Of a stretch of 64,000 bases of DNA, positions 55,208-63,865 are shown piece by piece (the first letter of the stretch is position 1; each line of letters starts with the position of its first letter). The notes below the pieces were generated by a model. The model had not been told where the DNA came from. It saw nothing but the letters and a program-made list of their open reading frames with translations, and made no database searches. Made by a program: the position numbers and the translations under genes. The stretch spans positions 36,597-100,596 of the forward strand of contig BQIV01000014.1 in the NCBI GenBank assembly GCA_021604005.1, in the 5' to 3' direction. Source of the stretch: Nitrospirales bacterium. GTDB lineage: Bacteria; Nitrospirota; Nitrospiria; Nitrospirales; UBA8639.

Positions 55208-56119
55208 TCAGATTTGATTATCCAAAAAACGACTCAGGTTTGCGTGAAAAGCCTGCTGTAATTTTACAGTCCAACCACCTGGACATGCGGCGCCACAACA
55301 CTGTCCACCGACATGAGAGACCGGCATGATCTCCATGCCTGTATTCGTCAGAAAGCACTCATCGGCAGACAATAACTGCTCTTGCGTAAACATCCCCTCC
55401 ACAACTGGCAGCCCTGCCTCTTTCGCAAGCCCTACGACAACATCCCGCGTGACGCCGCGTAGAATACCGCACGCTACCGATGGCGTACAGAGTTGCCCTT
55501 GAGACACAAAGAAAATATTGCTCGTCGTACATTCGGCTAGAAACCCATCCATGGTTAACATCAACCCATCGAAGCAGCCTGCACGATCAGCTTCATGCTT
55601 AGCTAAAATATTATTCAGAAAACTCAGCGCTTTCACCTCAGGCGGTTGGGCCTCAATAGGATTTCGCCGAATCGATACAATGGCGAGACGAACGCCATAC
55701 TGACGGACATCGGCAGGATACGGCGTAAGGGGTCTCGCCATGATCACCACGGTCGGACGAACACATAATGCAGGGTCCAGCCCAATCTCCCCTTCGCCTC
55801 GAGAAATCGTGATCCGAAGCGACGCATCCGATAACCCATTGCGACGCACAGTTTCCGATAGGAGTTCTGGCCATCGGGCTTCCGGTATCGGCAAGGAGAG
55901 CCCGATTCGTTCGCACGAGCCACGTAACCGTGTGATGTGAGACGCAACGTGGAACAGCCGACCTTGGTAGGCACGAAGGGTTTCGAACACCCCATCGCCA
56001 TACAAAAAGCCGTGATCAAACACTGAGATACGCGCTTGATCACGAGGCACAAACTGATCGTTTACGTAAATCCACTCCGTTACTCCTACATTGCGCACGT
56101 GACAATTTTCACTTTGCAT
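55208..56119 (-). CDS. pabC: Class IV PLP aminotransferase, probable aminodeoxychorismate lyase
   Basis: 303 residues. Catalytic Lys163 (EVKALSFLNN), Glu196 (AECTTSNIF) and the FDHGFLYGDGVFETLRAY segment are typical of fold-IV enzymes (PabC, branched-chain aminotransferase IlvE, D-amino acid aminotransferase). The neighbouring chorismate-utilising gene, 36 bases upstream, favours PabC, which releases p-aminobenzoate and pyruvate. IlvE cannot be excluded from sequence alone. Confidence 0.8.
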   Translation of the reverse strand: MQSENCHVRNVGVTEWIYVNDQFVPRDQARISVFDHGFLYGDGVFETLRAYQGRLFHVASHITRLRGSCERIGLSLPIPEARWPELLSETVRRNGLSDASLRITISRGEGEIGLDPALCVRPTVVIMARPLTPYPADVRQYGVRLAIVSIRRNPIEAQPPEVKALSFLNNILAKHEADRAGCFDGLMLTMDGFLAECTTSNIFFVSQGQLCTPSVACGILRGVTRDVVVGLAKEAGLPVVEGMFTQEQLLSADECFLTNTGMEIMPVSHVGGQCCGAACPGGWTVKLQQAFHANLSRFLDNQI

Positions 56120-56155
56120 TCACTCTTGACTCCTCACACGTTGCGCCCGACGCGT

Positions 56156-57676
56156 TTACTCTTTTCTTGTTGACAACGCCTGAAAAAACGCTTCGGCCTT
56201 ATGAACGGTTTCGTCATATTCTTGACAGGGAATTGAGTCGGCCACAATGCCGGCGCCCACCTGCAGATAGCCCTGTTTAGACGTCAGCAGCACCGTTCGG
56301 ATCAGGATATTCATATCCATAGCACCCGTCCAACTGATATACCCGAGAGATCCGGTATAGACCCCACGACGAACCGGCTCCAATTGCTCAATAATCTCCA
56401 TACAATGCACTTTGGGCACCCCCGTGATGGTTCCACCGGGAAAGGCAGCCCGAAGAACATCAAAGGCCGAAACGTCCTGTCGAATACGACCGGAAATATT
56501 GGACACGAGATGGGAAACATGCGAGTACCGTTCCACCGTCATCAACTGGTCAGCCACAATCGTGCCAGATTGACACACCCGTCCAAGATCGTTTCGCACC
56601 AGATCGACAAGCATAATATGTTCGGCCCGCTCCTTGGGACTGGACAGCAGTTCCTCAATAAGCCGACGATCTTCATGCACGGTCGCACCACGTGGTCGAG
56701 TGCCTGCGATGGGGCGCATATCAACACGTTGCCCTTCGACTCGCACCAATCGTTCCGGGGAGTTCGAAACAATGGTATAGTCATCTACGATCAACAAGGC
56801 CGAAAATGGCGACGGATTCACGTGACGAATCCGTTGGTACCAACACCCCCCGTGTTCATGATGGTCTTCGGAAAACGCCTGCGGTAGATCCATTGTAAAT
56901 CGATGCGAAAGATTCGCTTGGTAAATATCCCCAGCGGCAATCAATTCCTGACAGTGCCGCACTCGATCGATGTACTGGGCCCGCGACTGCTGACCTTCAA
57001 TCGACGCGGGAACAACATGAGGCCAATCCCTTATCATATTCACATGCCTATCTGCCTGGACCAAATGAGCGTGCCACTCTCGAAGACGTTCTTGTCCTTC
57101 TCGAAGCAGCTGATCTCGAGATTCACGACTCCACCGCTTGGGTTCAGGTGCAAAAACCACATGCACCACGTTCGAAACATGATCAATCGCTGCAAACACC
57201 TCCACAAATAAAAACACCATATCCGGCAGCTGTAAATCGTCAACGGCCAATTCGGGAATCCGTTCAAACTGACGGGCCATGTCATAACTGAAAAACCCGA
57301 CGGCTCCACCAAGAAATGGAGGGAAATGCGGTAAACGTTCATACGAAATTGGGCCAAACGACTCTGCCAATTTTGCAAATGTGTTCCCTTCTCCTCCCAC
57401 ACAGCCATCGCGATTTCTCATTTCATAGCGACGGCCTTTGGCTGAGAATGTCTGATACGGTTCACACCCGATATACGAATACTGCGCTAATTTGGAATTC
57501 GCCCCACCACTTTCCAACAGAAAGGACGACCGCGAACACCCGGTCAGACGGACATACAGTTCAAACGGACTTTCATCCGCCACTGGCATTGGGATGGAAA
57601 GGATCAGAGGCTCTGGGGAGGGGGCGCGGAGAAATTGCTCGGTGGACCAGGAGCAAGACGAAGACATGGCGCCCAT
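56156..57676 (-). CDS. pabB: Chorismate-utilising synthase component I (PabB/TrpE family)
   Basis: 506 residues. Conserved GDIYQANLSHRF, FPGGTITGVPKV, GSLGYISWTGAMDMNILIRT and GAGIVADSIPCQEYDETVHKA blocks. The active-site motif reads PIAGTRPRG, the anthranilate-synthase form; classic PabB has PIKGT with the nucleophilic lysine. Length, domain form and the downstream PabC-like gene still favour aminodeoxychorismate synthase. Component II (PabA/TrpG) is not in the window. Calling it pabB is therefore provisional. Confidence 0.75.
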   Translation of the reverse strand: MGAMSSSCSWSTEQFLRAPSPEPLILSIPMPVADESPFELYVRLTGCSRSSFLLESGGANSKLAQYSYIGCEPYQTFSAKGRRYEMRNRDGCVGGEGNTFAKLAESFGPISYERLPHFPPFLGGAVGFFSYDMARQFERIPELAVDDLQLPDMVFLFVEVFAAIDHVSNVVHVVFAPEPKRWSRESRDQLLREGQERLREWHAHLVQADRHVNMIRDWPHVVPASIEGQQSRAQYIDRVRHCQELIAAGDIYQANLSHRFTMDLPQAFSEDHHEHGGCWYQRIRHVNPSPFSALLIVDDYTIVSNSPERLVRVEGQRVDMRPIAGTRPRGATVHEDRRLIEELLSSPKERAEHIMLVDLVRNDLGRVCQSGTIVADQLMTVERYSHVSHLVSNISGRIRQDVSAFDVLRAAFPGGTITGVPKVHCMEIIEQLEPVRRGVYTGSLGYISWTGAMDMNILIRTVLLTSKQGYLQVGAGIVADSIPCQEYDETVHKAEAFFQALSTRKE

Positions 57677-57682
57677 GAAAGA

Positions 57683-58270
57683 TTATTCTGGAGCAGAGGA
57701 AGACTCGAGTGCTTGAGCCGCCTCGTCAGTGGTAAGCACCCCTTTATTCACCAATGTCTCGACAAGCTCTTGAACAGACTTCGATGAAACGCGCTTCTCA
57801 CCCCGAACTTGAACCGTCGGAGGGTAAAATCGTAGATAATCTGGATTATCCAGCTCAAGCGTAATGGATTCGCTTTCGGCATAGGGCGCTAAATCTTTTT
57901 TCTCACCCACGGGAATGTGAAAATAGGGTCTTCCGTCTGCCATATGGCCATCTGCCCCTTTTACGCGAATGCGATCGGAGATATCAGCCCCGCTTATTTC
58001 AATAATTCTATCGATGATAAGGACAAGCGATTCAGCAATTACGGGATCGTCTGTTTGGTTTTTTACACGGATAACGTATGACACATGGCTTACTGAGGTG
58101 AGTTGATCGTTTGCAAACGGATCATGTGCTTTGTAAGCAATAATCGGAACGACCCCGGCCGTAAGATTCGGCAACTCATCTACGGGTTCCGCCGCCAGTG
58201 CAACCCCCATCACAGAGGATAAGGTCCACACGCACACACATGACTGAAATATCGTTGTAGGAATACGCAT
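57683..58270 (-). CDS. Exported hypothetical protein
   Basis: 195 residues from ATG 58270; the frame is open 50 codons upstream but without a sensible start. Signal peptide (FQSCVCVWTLSSVMGVALAAE), then a beta-sandwich-like domain (VSYVIRVKNQTDDPVIAESLVLIIDRIIEISG) and a C-terminal helical segment (SVQELVETLVNKGVLTTDEAAQAL). Not recognised; predicted periplasmic. It ends just before pabB on the same strand and is divergent from the ATP synthase cluster. Confidence 0.75.
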   Translation of the reverse strand: MRIPTTIFQSCVCVWTLSSVMGVALAAEPVDELPNLTAGVVPIIAYKAHDPFANDQLTSVSHVSYVIRVKNQTDDPVIAESLVLIIDRIIEISGADISDRIRVKGADGHMADGRPYFHIPVGEKKDLAPYAESESITLELDNPDYLRFYPPTVQVRGEKRVSSKSVQELVETLVNKGVLTTDEAAQALESSSAPE

Positions 58271-58418
58271 ACTGTGTATACGTATCATAGCATTTCCATA
58301 ATTACCAGCACAGGCAAAGATGACAGAGCGGTCTGTATCCACAATCGCTTGACAAATCCACAGAATTTTTGTTTGAATTCGGCTCCTTCCGCCGGGGTTA
58401 TGCGAACCGGCGCAACAC

Positions 58419-58637
58419 ATGGCACCATCTCAGAACCCCATGTTTTCTGGGCTGGGGCAGGCAATCAGAGTGAGTACTGATTTGCTGGCCTCTCTCATTG
58501 TCGGCGGAGCTCTTGGTTGGCTGACCGACACATATGTGTTAAGGTCAGAGCCCTGGGCTTTGGTGATCGGGCTCTTTCTGGGTCTTGCCGCGGGTTTGCG
58601 AAGTGCATATCGAACGGCTCAACGTTGGAAATCGTAA
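58419..58637 (+). CDS. atpI: AtpZ/AtpI-family ATP synthase assembly protein
   Basis: 72 residues with two transmembrane segments (about 19-37 and 47-63): ASLIVGGALGWLTDTYVLRSEPWALVIGLFLGLAAGLRSAYRTAQRW, the AtpZ/I signature (G-G...GW..D......P...I.G...G). Helps c-ring assembly or Mg2+ handling. First gene of the F0 cluster. Confidence 0.9.
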   Translation: MAPSQNPMFSGLGQAIRVSTDLLASLIVGGALGWLTDTYVLRSEPWALVIGLFLGLAAGLRSAYRTAQRWKS

Positions 58638-58668
58638 TTTCTTAAAGTCTTAACGTATAGGATCGTCC

Positions 58669-59394
58669 TTGCAAGACCCATTACACGCGTTTGAGTTACA
58701 CCAGATACTCCCGCTTTCGCTCTTTGGCCTCGACATTTCCCTGAACAAGGCAACCCTTGTGATGTGGGTGGTGGTTGCCCTCATTATTTGGTTTTTACTA
58801 CGGGCTGGATCAAGTCGCTCCTTGATCCCAGGCAAACTCCAAAACCTGGCAGAAGTCCTGGTTGACTTCATACGCGGCATCATCCAAGACACGATGGGAA
58901 CGGATGGCCTGCGCTACTTTCCGCTTATTAGCACCCTCTTTTTGTTTATTCTCTTTTGCAATCTTCTTGGCTTAATACCTGGATCGTATACGGTGACAAG
59001 TCAACTAGTCGTCACAGGCGTCTTTGCGATATCCGTCTACATCTTGAGCTTAGCCATCGGGTTTTCCATTCATGGGGGGAAATTTCTCGGCATTCTCGTC
59101 CCTCCTGGTACTCCGGGCTGGCTCTTGCCATTGATGATTCCAATTGAACTCATTAGTCAATTAGCCAGGCCAATTTCCCTCGCTGTACGGCTCTTTGCCA
59201 ATATGACAGCCGGACACGTTATCCTCGGCGTGCTGTTTGGCTTGACGATCACAGGCGGCTTTCTTATTGGCTGGCTTCCGTTCTCATTCACCATCGCCCT
59301 GTATGGGTTAGAGTTTGGCATTGCCTTTATACAAGCGTATATTTTTACCGTGTTAACGTGCGTCTATATAGGAGACGCCATACACCTTCACTAG
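58669..59394 (+). CDS. atpB: ATP synthase F0 subunit a
   Basis: 241 residues from TTG 58669, preceded by AGGAT; the next ATG is 31 codons in and would lose the conserved HAFELHQILPL start. The essential arginine lies in ARPISLAVRLFANMTAGH, followed by GLEFGIAFIQAYIFTVLTCVYIGDAIHLH. Forms the proton half-channels against the c-ring. Confidence 0.95.
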   Translation: MQDPLHAFELHQILPLSLFGLDISLNKATLVMWVVVALIIWFLLRAGSSRSLIPGKLQNLAEVLVDFIRGIIQDTMGTDGLRYFPLISTLFLFILFCNLLGLIPGSYTVTSQLVVTGVFAISVYILSLAIGFSIHGGKFLGILVPPGTPGWLLPLMIPIELISQLARPISLAVRLFANMTAGHVILGVLFGLTITGGFLIGWLPFSFTIALYGLEFGIAFIQAYIFTVLTCVYIGDAIHLH

Positions 59395-59551
59395 ACAGAA
59401 GACAATGAACGTTCAAGGTTTACAGTCTAAGGGTATCAACGCCAAGAAGTCATCGTATTCCAACTTGAGACTTTGAATTGTAGACTGATGAGTCAAACGA
59501 ATTCGAGTCATTAACTCTTCAACCCCTATTCAACGGGAGGAACAGAACACA

Positions 59552-59779
59552 ATGGATGTTGCAGGAGCAGCTTTATTAGGAATGGGGCTCGCAGCCGCTG
59601 GATTTGCCGGAGCTGGCGTCGGCATTGGGTATATTTTCGGGAAAATGATTGAAGCCGTGGCCCGTCAACCCGAAGCAGAAAGCCGTGTCGGAAAGTATAT
59701 GTGGATTGGATTCGCGTTAGTCGAAGCGATCGCACTGTACGGCTTAGTTATCGCGTTTATTATTATGGGCAAGGGATAA
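59552..59779 (+). CDS. atpE: ATP synthase F0 subunit c
   Basis: 75 residues, hairpin of two transmembrane helices joined by a polar ARQPE loop (conserved RQP). Proton-binding Glu59 is in FALVEAIALYGLV. The Q/ET ligands of sodium-dependent rings are not evident, so proton coupling is inferred. GGGAGGA precedes the start; a 157-base gap separates it from atpB. Confidence 0.96.
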   Translation: MDVAGAALLGMGLAAAGFAGAGVGIGYIFGKMIEAVARQPEAESRVGKYMWIGFALVEAIALYGLVIAFIIMGKG

Positions 59780-59794
59780 CAGAGGTTCGAGACA

Positions 59795-60301
59795 ATGCCA
59801 CAATTTGACAGCAACTTTTTCTCATCGCTCATTTTTTGGGAGATTATTTCCTTTGGTATTCTCCTGTGGATCCTGTACAAGTATGCCTTCCCTCCGATTC
59901 TTGAAACACTTGAGGCGCGAGAGAAAAAAATTCGTGAAAGCATTGAGCAGGCTGAAAAAAACCGGGCAGAATCCGAACAACGCTTGCAAACATATGAGGC
60001 CAAGCTTCAAGAGGCCACACAGGAAGCCGAAGGCATCGTGAACGAAGCTCGCGACCAAGCTCAACGCCTTCTGGACGAAAACCAACAACGTATTCGTACA
60101 GAAACCGATCGCCTCAAGACCGAAGCGTCACAAGAAATTGATCGGGAACGACGGAAAGCGTTGCAGGATATACGAAAAGAAACGGCTGATTTGGCACTAC
60201 AAGTTGCAGAAAAAATACTGACTCGAAACCTTTCAGATGATGATCATCGTCGATTCGCCCAGGAAGCCATGGATGCCGTGGCAGATCATCAAACCAACTG
60301 A
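59795..60301 (+). CDS. atpF: ATP synthase F0 subunit b
   Basis: 168 residues: one N-terminal membrane helix (SLIFWEIISFGILLWILYKYAFPPI) then a long charged coiled coil (EAREKKIRESIEQAEKNRAESEQRL onward), the stator stalk. Starts 15 bases after atpE. The next gene is on the opposite strand, so no atpH, A, G, D or C follow; F1 must be encoded elsewhere. Confidence 0.95.
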   Translation: MPQFDSNFFSSLIFWEIISFGILLWILYKYAFPPILETLEAREKKIRESIEQAEKNRAESEQRLQTYEAKLQEATQEAEGIVNEARDQAQRLLDENQQRIRTETDRLKTEASQEIDRERRKALQDIRKETADLALQVAEKILTRNLSDDDHRRFAQEAMDAVADHQTN

Positions 60302-60387
60302 TAGACAAAAGGGGTGAGAAAACCAGTCACGGTAAAGTGGAAAGTGAAAAATAGGGGAACGGATCCGAGGTCTGAATCGTAAAGTTT

Positions 60388-61206
60388 TTACTTTTGCATT
60401 GTATTCGTACTCCCAGCCCGATACCCTTCCAAATCTACGGTCACAAACCGAAACCCTAACCGTTTACATTCTGCGACAATTCGATTGCGTCGTGCTGAAT
60501 TTTGAAACAATGTCATTTCTGACTCTGAGGTTTCAATTCTTGCCATTCCTTCATGAACACGTACGCGCACGTGCCTGAAGCCTTCTCGAAACAATAGCGC
60601 TTCAGCCTGCTCCACACGCGACAGCTCCCCACGCGTAATCAACGTCCCACGAGGAATGCGCGAAGAGAGACAGGCCGCTGCAGGCTTATCCCAATTCGAC
60701 AAGCCTAACGCATGAGCCAACGCCCGAATATCCACTTTCCCCAATTCAGCTTCAACAAGTGGACTACGCACGCCGAGAGCTCGTGCCGCTTGAATTCCAG
60801 GGCGATCATCCTGCAAATCATCGACATTCGTTCCATCGACAACAACACCGCCAGCAGACTTCTTCTTGATCTGTCCCAATAGTTGATACAGATCCGTTTT
60901 GCAGTGATAGCAACGCATCTCATCATTTTGAACGAATGCGTCGATCTCTAGCTGATTCGTCTCGATAATACGTAGAGCAACGCCAATTTCAGTACTCAGC
61001 CGACGCACGCCTTTAAGTTCAATCTCTGGAAACGTTGGGGAAACCGCCGTCACTGCGGTTGCCTGACTCCCTATGGTGTCAAAGGCCACCTTTAGCACCA
61101 GCGTACTATCGATGCCTCCTGAGAAGGCCACGATCGCCGAGCCTTGCTCCTGAAACCATTGTTGCAGGGCAACATACTTGTCAGACAAACGAGACTCCAA
61201 TTCCAT
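60388..61206 (-). CDS. larE: ATP-dependent sacrificial sulfur transferase LarE
   Basis: 272 residues. PP-loop FSGGIDST (28-35), RCYHCK (Cys99 and Cys102), and Cys179 in AACLSSRIPRG, the position of the sulfur-donating cysteine. LarE makes the thio groups of the nickel-pincer cofactor of lactate racemase-type enzymes. The extra CxxC suggests the iron-sulfur form that is not sacrificed, but this is uncertain. No larA, larB or larC gene is in the window. Confidence 0.93.
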   Translation of the reverse strand: MELESRLSDKYVALQQWFQEQGSAIVAFSGGIDSTLVLKVAFDTIGSQATAVTAVSPTFPEIELKGVRRLSTEIGVALRIIETNQLEIDAFVQNDEMRCYHCKTDLYQLLGQIKKKSAGGVVVDGTNVDDLQDDRPGIQAARALGVRSPLVEAELGKVDIRALAHALGLSNWDKPAAACLSSRIPRGTLITRGELSRVEQAEALLFREGFRHVRVRVHEGMARIETSESEMTLFQNSARRNRIVAECKRLGFRFVTVDLEGYRAGSTNTMQK

Positions 61207-61267
61207 GACGTGTCCAACTCCCCCCTATACACACAAAAAATAAATCGAACGAATTTGCACCTATTGA

Positions 61268-61440
61268 CGTGTTGATACACTCGAATACTGAAATACGAAA
61301 CAAATCCTAAAATCAGAACTCGAAAGCGTTAAACAATGTATGCCGGCCTCTATGAGCGAGTCATTGTGATGTTGAGAACTCGGGCATTGAATCTGTTTCA
61401 CATTTCGATATTCGGGCTTCGGATTTATTCGACTCATAAC
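61268..61440. repeat. Short-word tract, AATATCGAAA / GAATTTGTTTC words
   Basis: ACTCGAATACTGAAATACG, AAACAAATCCTAAAATC at one end and TTGAATCTGTTTCACATTTCG, ATATTCGGGCTTCGG at the other. The two halves are approximate inverted complements. The same arrangement recurs at 63700-63818. It fills the gap between larE and rlmN. Confidence 0.8.
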
Positions 61441-61486
61441 AGCATAAGACCTCAGGTTCCTTGAATAATCGCGTAAAGGATGAGAT

Positions 61487-62551
61487 CTAAAGTTGAAGGT
61501 CTCCAAGCTGTCCACAAGCACCCAGCACATCGCGGCCACGGCTCTTACGAATAAAGACATCAAAGCCTGCTTGTCGTAATACCATTTGAAACTGTTCGAT
61601 GACACGATCACTCGGACGTGTATACGCACTCCCGTGAAATTCATTGAATGGAATCAAATTAATTTTACACCGGATTCCATCTAAGAGTTTCGGAAAACGC
61701 TTCGCATCGGCAATCGAATCATTAACCCCTGCAAGCAAAACATATTCAAAAGTTAAGCGCCGGCCGATCTGTAATGGATACTCACGACAGGCCTTTAGCA
61801 GTTGAGACAGTGGATGAAGCTTGTTAATAGCAGGCATTAATGCATCACGCTGCACATTGGTCGTGGCATTCAAAGAAATAGCCAGATTAACCTGTAACGG
61901 AGCGACCTCTTTGAACCGAGACGCTAAGCCGGCAGTCGACACCGTCATGCGCCGAGGCGACATGCCCACCCCCCAGTCCGCATTGGTCAATCGATTGATC
62001 GCATCAGACAGCTCTTCCATATTGGCCAGCGGCTCACCCATCCCCATAAATACCAACGATGTCAGACGGGATTTGAGCGGGATATGATCTTGAACCGTCA
62101 GGACTTGATTGACAATTTCGTGCGCCTTGAGATTTCGCTTGAGCCCCATCTTTCCCGTTAAACAAAAGTCACAATCTAACGTACACCCAACTTGAGTCGA
62201 CACACACAAGGTGAGACGATCGCCCTCCGGGATCAACACGCTTTCAACTTCGAGTCCATCGGCTAACTCAAGAAGAAATTTTTTAGTCCCATCCGTTGCC
62301 TGCCGTATCGTCACATTCGTTGCACGAGTGATTGTCGCCATAGCTTGCAATCGAGACCGGTCCGACAACGATAGATTCGTCATGTCTGAAATATGCGTAA
62401 CACGCTTCTGATACAACCAGCAAAGAATTTGCTTGGCTCGATAGGGTGGCCACCCCAACGTCGAGATCCACGCACGCATGTCATCCCAGTCCATTGCCAG
62501 TAAATTTGTCGGCTTACGTACAGGTACAATTTGCACAGAATCATACAACAT
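61487..62551 (-). CDS. rlmN: 23S rRNA (adenine-2503-C2) methyltransferase
   Basis: 354 residues from ATG 62551; an ATG 13 codons upstream (62590) and one 19 codons downstream are alternatives. Radical-SAM motif CTLDCDFC (CxxxCxxC), STQVGC, MGMGEPLAN, and the C-terminal GRDVLGACGQL with the catalytic methyl-carrying Cys. Methylates A2503 of 23S rRNA and A37 of some tRNAs. Confidence 0.95.
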   Translation of the reverse strand: MLYDSVQIVPVRKPTNLLAMDWDDMRAWISTLGWPPYRAKQILCWLYQKRVTHISDMTNLSLSDRSRLQAMATITRATNVTIRQATDGTKKFLLELADGLEVESVLIPEGDRLTLCVSTQVGCTLDCDFCLTGKMGLKRNLKAHEIVNQVLTVQDHIPLKSRLTSLVFMGMGEPLANMEELSDAINRLTNADWGVGMSPRRMTVSTAGLASRFKEVAPLQVNLAISLNATTNVQRDALMPAINKLHPLSQLLKACREYPLQIGRRLTFEYVLLAGVNDSIADAKRFPKLLDGIRCKINLIPFNEFHGSAYTRPSDRVIEQFQMVLRQAGFDVFIRKSRGRDVLGACGQLGDLQL

Positions 62552-62804
62552 AAGAGGAAGAATTACGTAGAGAAATACACAATGAAGCAAAGGCCATTCC
62601 CCTGCATCTTACTACGAGAGCTGTCTGACAGCAAAAGCTAGGATAATGTAGCTGCCGTTCTGCTCACATGTTCCATGGTGATCTCTCGACATACTAAATA
62701 CAGAACGAACAACTTTGAACATCCACAACAGTTAGGCTTGTATAGAGATACAGAGTAATTCACATGGTAAAATATGTTTAACTCTCTCGATGCAATAATT
62801 CTTA

Positions 62805-62833
62805 TTGACATTGCTTAGACTCAATGCTAAAAA
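62805..62833 (+). promoter_or_regulatory. Candidate sigma-70 promoter for the HARE-HTH gene
   Basis: TTGACA at 62805-62810, a 17-base spacer, then TAAAAA at 62828-62833, 31 bases upstream of the ATG. The -35 is perfect and the -10 is weak. The remainder of 62591-62804 shows no gene. Confidence 0.45.
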
Positions 62834-62863
62834 GCAATCATATACTATGGGAAGGACCTTAAG

Positions 62864-63406
62864 ATGGATGGCAGTAAGGAAAAAAGCGAACTCGAGGATA
62901 TTACTGTCGGCTTAGAGCAACGGATAGGCGCTTACGAATCAAAGCTTAAGGACTTACGAAAAAAACGGGAGCAGCTCAATGAAGAAATCGCAACGATTGA
63001 GAAATACATCGAGTTGGCGAAAACTCTCTATCGTGTCGAAGCGGACAAGGCGAAACTGGCGAGCCTCTCGAGCCAGATTATTACGGATGAAACGGGAACA
63101 TTGCCCCCACAGGACACGGATGTCACGAACCAATCGCGAGAAATTCTTTTAGGCCGAAGTAAGTACGTCGGCATGAGCGTCCCCGATGCTGTTCATATGA
63201 TTTTACAGGAAGCCAGACGATCGATGCATGCGAAGGAGATTTGTCAGCGTCTCATCGAAGGAGGCATGCATATTCGTGGGAAAACACCAGTGACATCTGT
63301 GGCCACCTCGTTAAAACGAGACCGGCGTTTTCATAAGGTTGCACCAAATACTTTTGCAATCATTCGCCAAGATGGCGAGACCAAACCCCTCACACAAGCC
63401 GTGTGA
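62864..63406 (+). CDS. Coiled-coil HARE-HTH domain protein
   Basis: 180 residues. N-terminal coiled coil (about 5-75, LEQRIGAYESKLKDLRKKREQLNEEIATIEKYIEL) and a C-terminal winged helix (about 100-170: MSVPDAVHMILQEARRSMHAKEICQRLIEGGMHIRGKTPVTSVATSLKRDRRFHKVAPNTFAII) matching the HARE-HTH domain of RNA polymerase delta, ASXL and restriction enzymes. Probably binds DNA as a dimer. AAGGA eight bases before ATG. Confidence 0.85.
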   Translation: MDGSKEKSELEDITVGLEQRIGAYESKLKDLRKKREQLNEEIATIEKYIELAKTLYRVEADKAKLASLSSQIITDETGTLPPQDTDVTNQSREILLGRSKYVGMSVPDAVHMILQEARRSMHAKEICQRLIEGGMHIRGKTPVTSVATSLKRDRRFHKVAPNTFAIIRQDGETKPLTQAV

Positions 63407-63460
63407 GGTTCGGCGCGCAGTCATGTGCGTAGCCAACGAACGTGAAAGGAGGTGAGTACC

Positions 63461-63544
63461 TTGGCCACCAAGAAAAAAGCGGCTCCCAAAAAAAAGGCTG
63501 CGACTGCGAAGCCAAAGGCGAAAGCCAAAACCAAGAAGAAGTAA
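63461..63544 (+). CDS. Lysine/alanine-rich micro-protein (27 aa)
   Basis: TTG 63461 preceded by AAAGGAGGTGAG, one of the best ribosome sites in the window. The peptide begins MATKKKAAPKKKAATAKPK and is only Lys, Ala, Pro and Thr after Met, like a histone H1 C-terminal tail. A GC-rich hairpin with a T-run follows. It parallels the unit at 29444-29530. Possibly a nucleoid-associated peptide; function unknown. Confidence 0.72.
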   Translation: MATKKKAAPKKKAATAKPKAKAKTKKK

Positions 63545-63565
63545 TCTAACCTCCCGCCGTAGTAC

Positions 63566-63602
63566 CGCCGGGGGCGGGGCCCCCTGCTCCCGGCGTGTTT
63601 TT
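63566..63602 (+). terminator. Intrinsic terminator after the micro-protein gene
   Basis: CGCCGGG (63566-63572) and CCCGGCG (63589-63595) pair around a GC-rich loop, followed by TGTTTTTTCT, 21 bases past the micro-protein stop. Confidence 0.85.
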
Positions 63603-63676
63603 TCTCCTGCCAGATTAATTCATTTCACCTAACCTTCTGTAGATTCACTCCATCTTCCTCTATTCTCATAAATGAT

Positions 63677-63865
63677 CTATAGTCAGTCCAAATACGCTCC
63701 ATACACACGAAAGACGAATATCAAATTTCGAGACAAATCCTACATTCGAATTTTTTAATTTGGGCATTTGAATTTGTTTTGGATTTCGATATTCGAGTTT
63801 CGAATTTAGTTATTAATGCTTCCGCTAGCGGCAGTAAGAACGAAAGTGCATTGAAATGACTATAG
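63677..63865. mobile_element. MITE-like element with CTATAGTCA inverted ends
   Basis: CTATAGTCA at 63677-63685 and its perfect complement TGACTATAG at 63857-63865. The left side continues GTCCAAATACGCTCC, like the CTATAGCGAATCCAAATACG ends elsewhere. Its interior is an AATATCGAAA-word tract. The IS5-type element begins at its right end. Confidence 0.65.
63700..63818. repeat. Short-word tract, AATATCGAAA / GAATTTGTTTTGG words
   Basis: ACGAATATCAAATTTCGAG, ACAAATCCTACATTCGAA, then CATTTGAATTTGTTTTGG and ATTTCGATATTCGAG; the two halves are rough inverted complements. Same family as 61268-61440. Confidence 0.8.
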
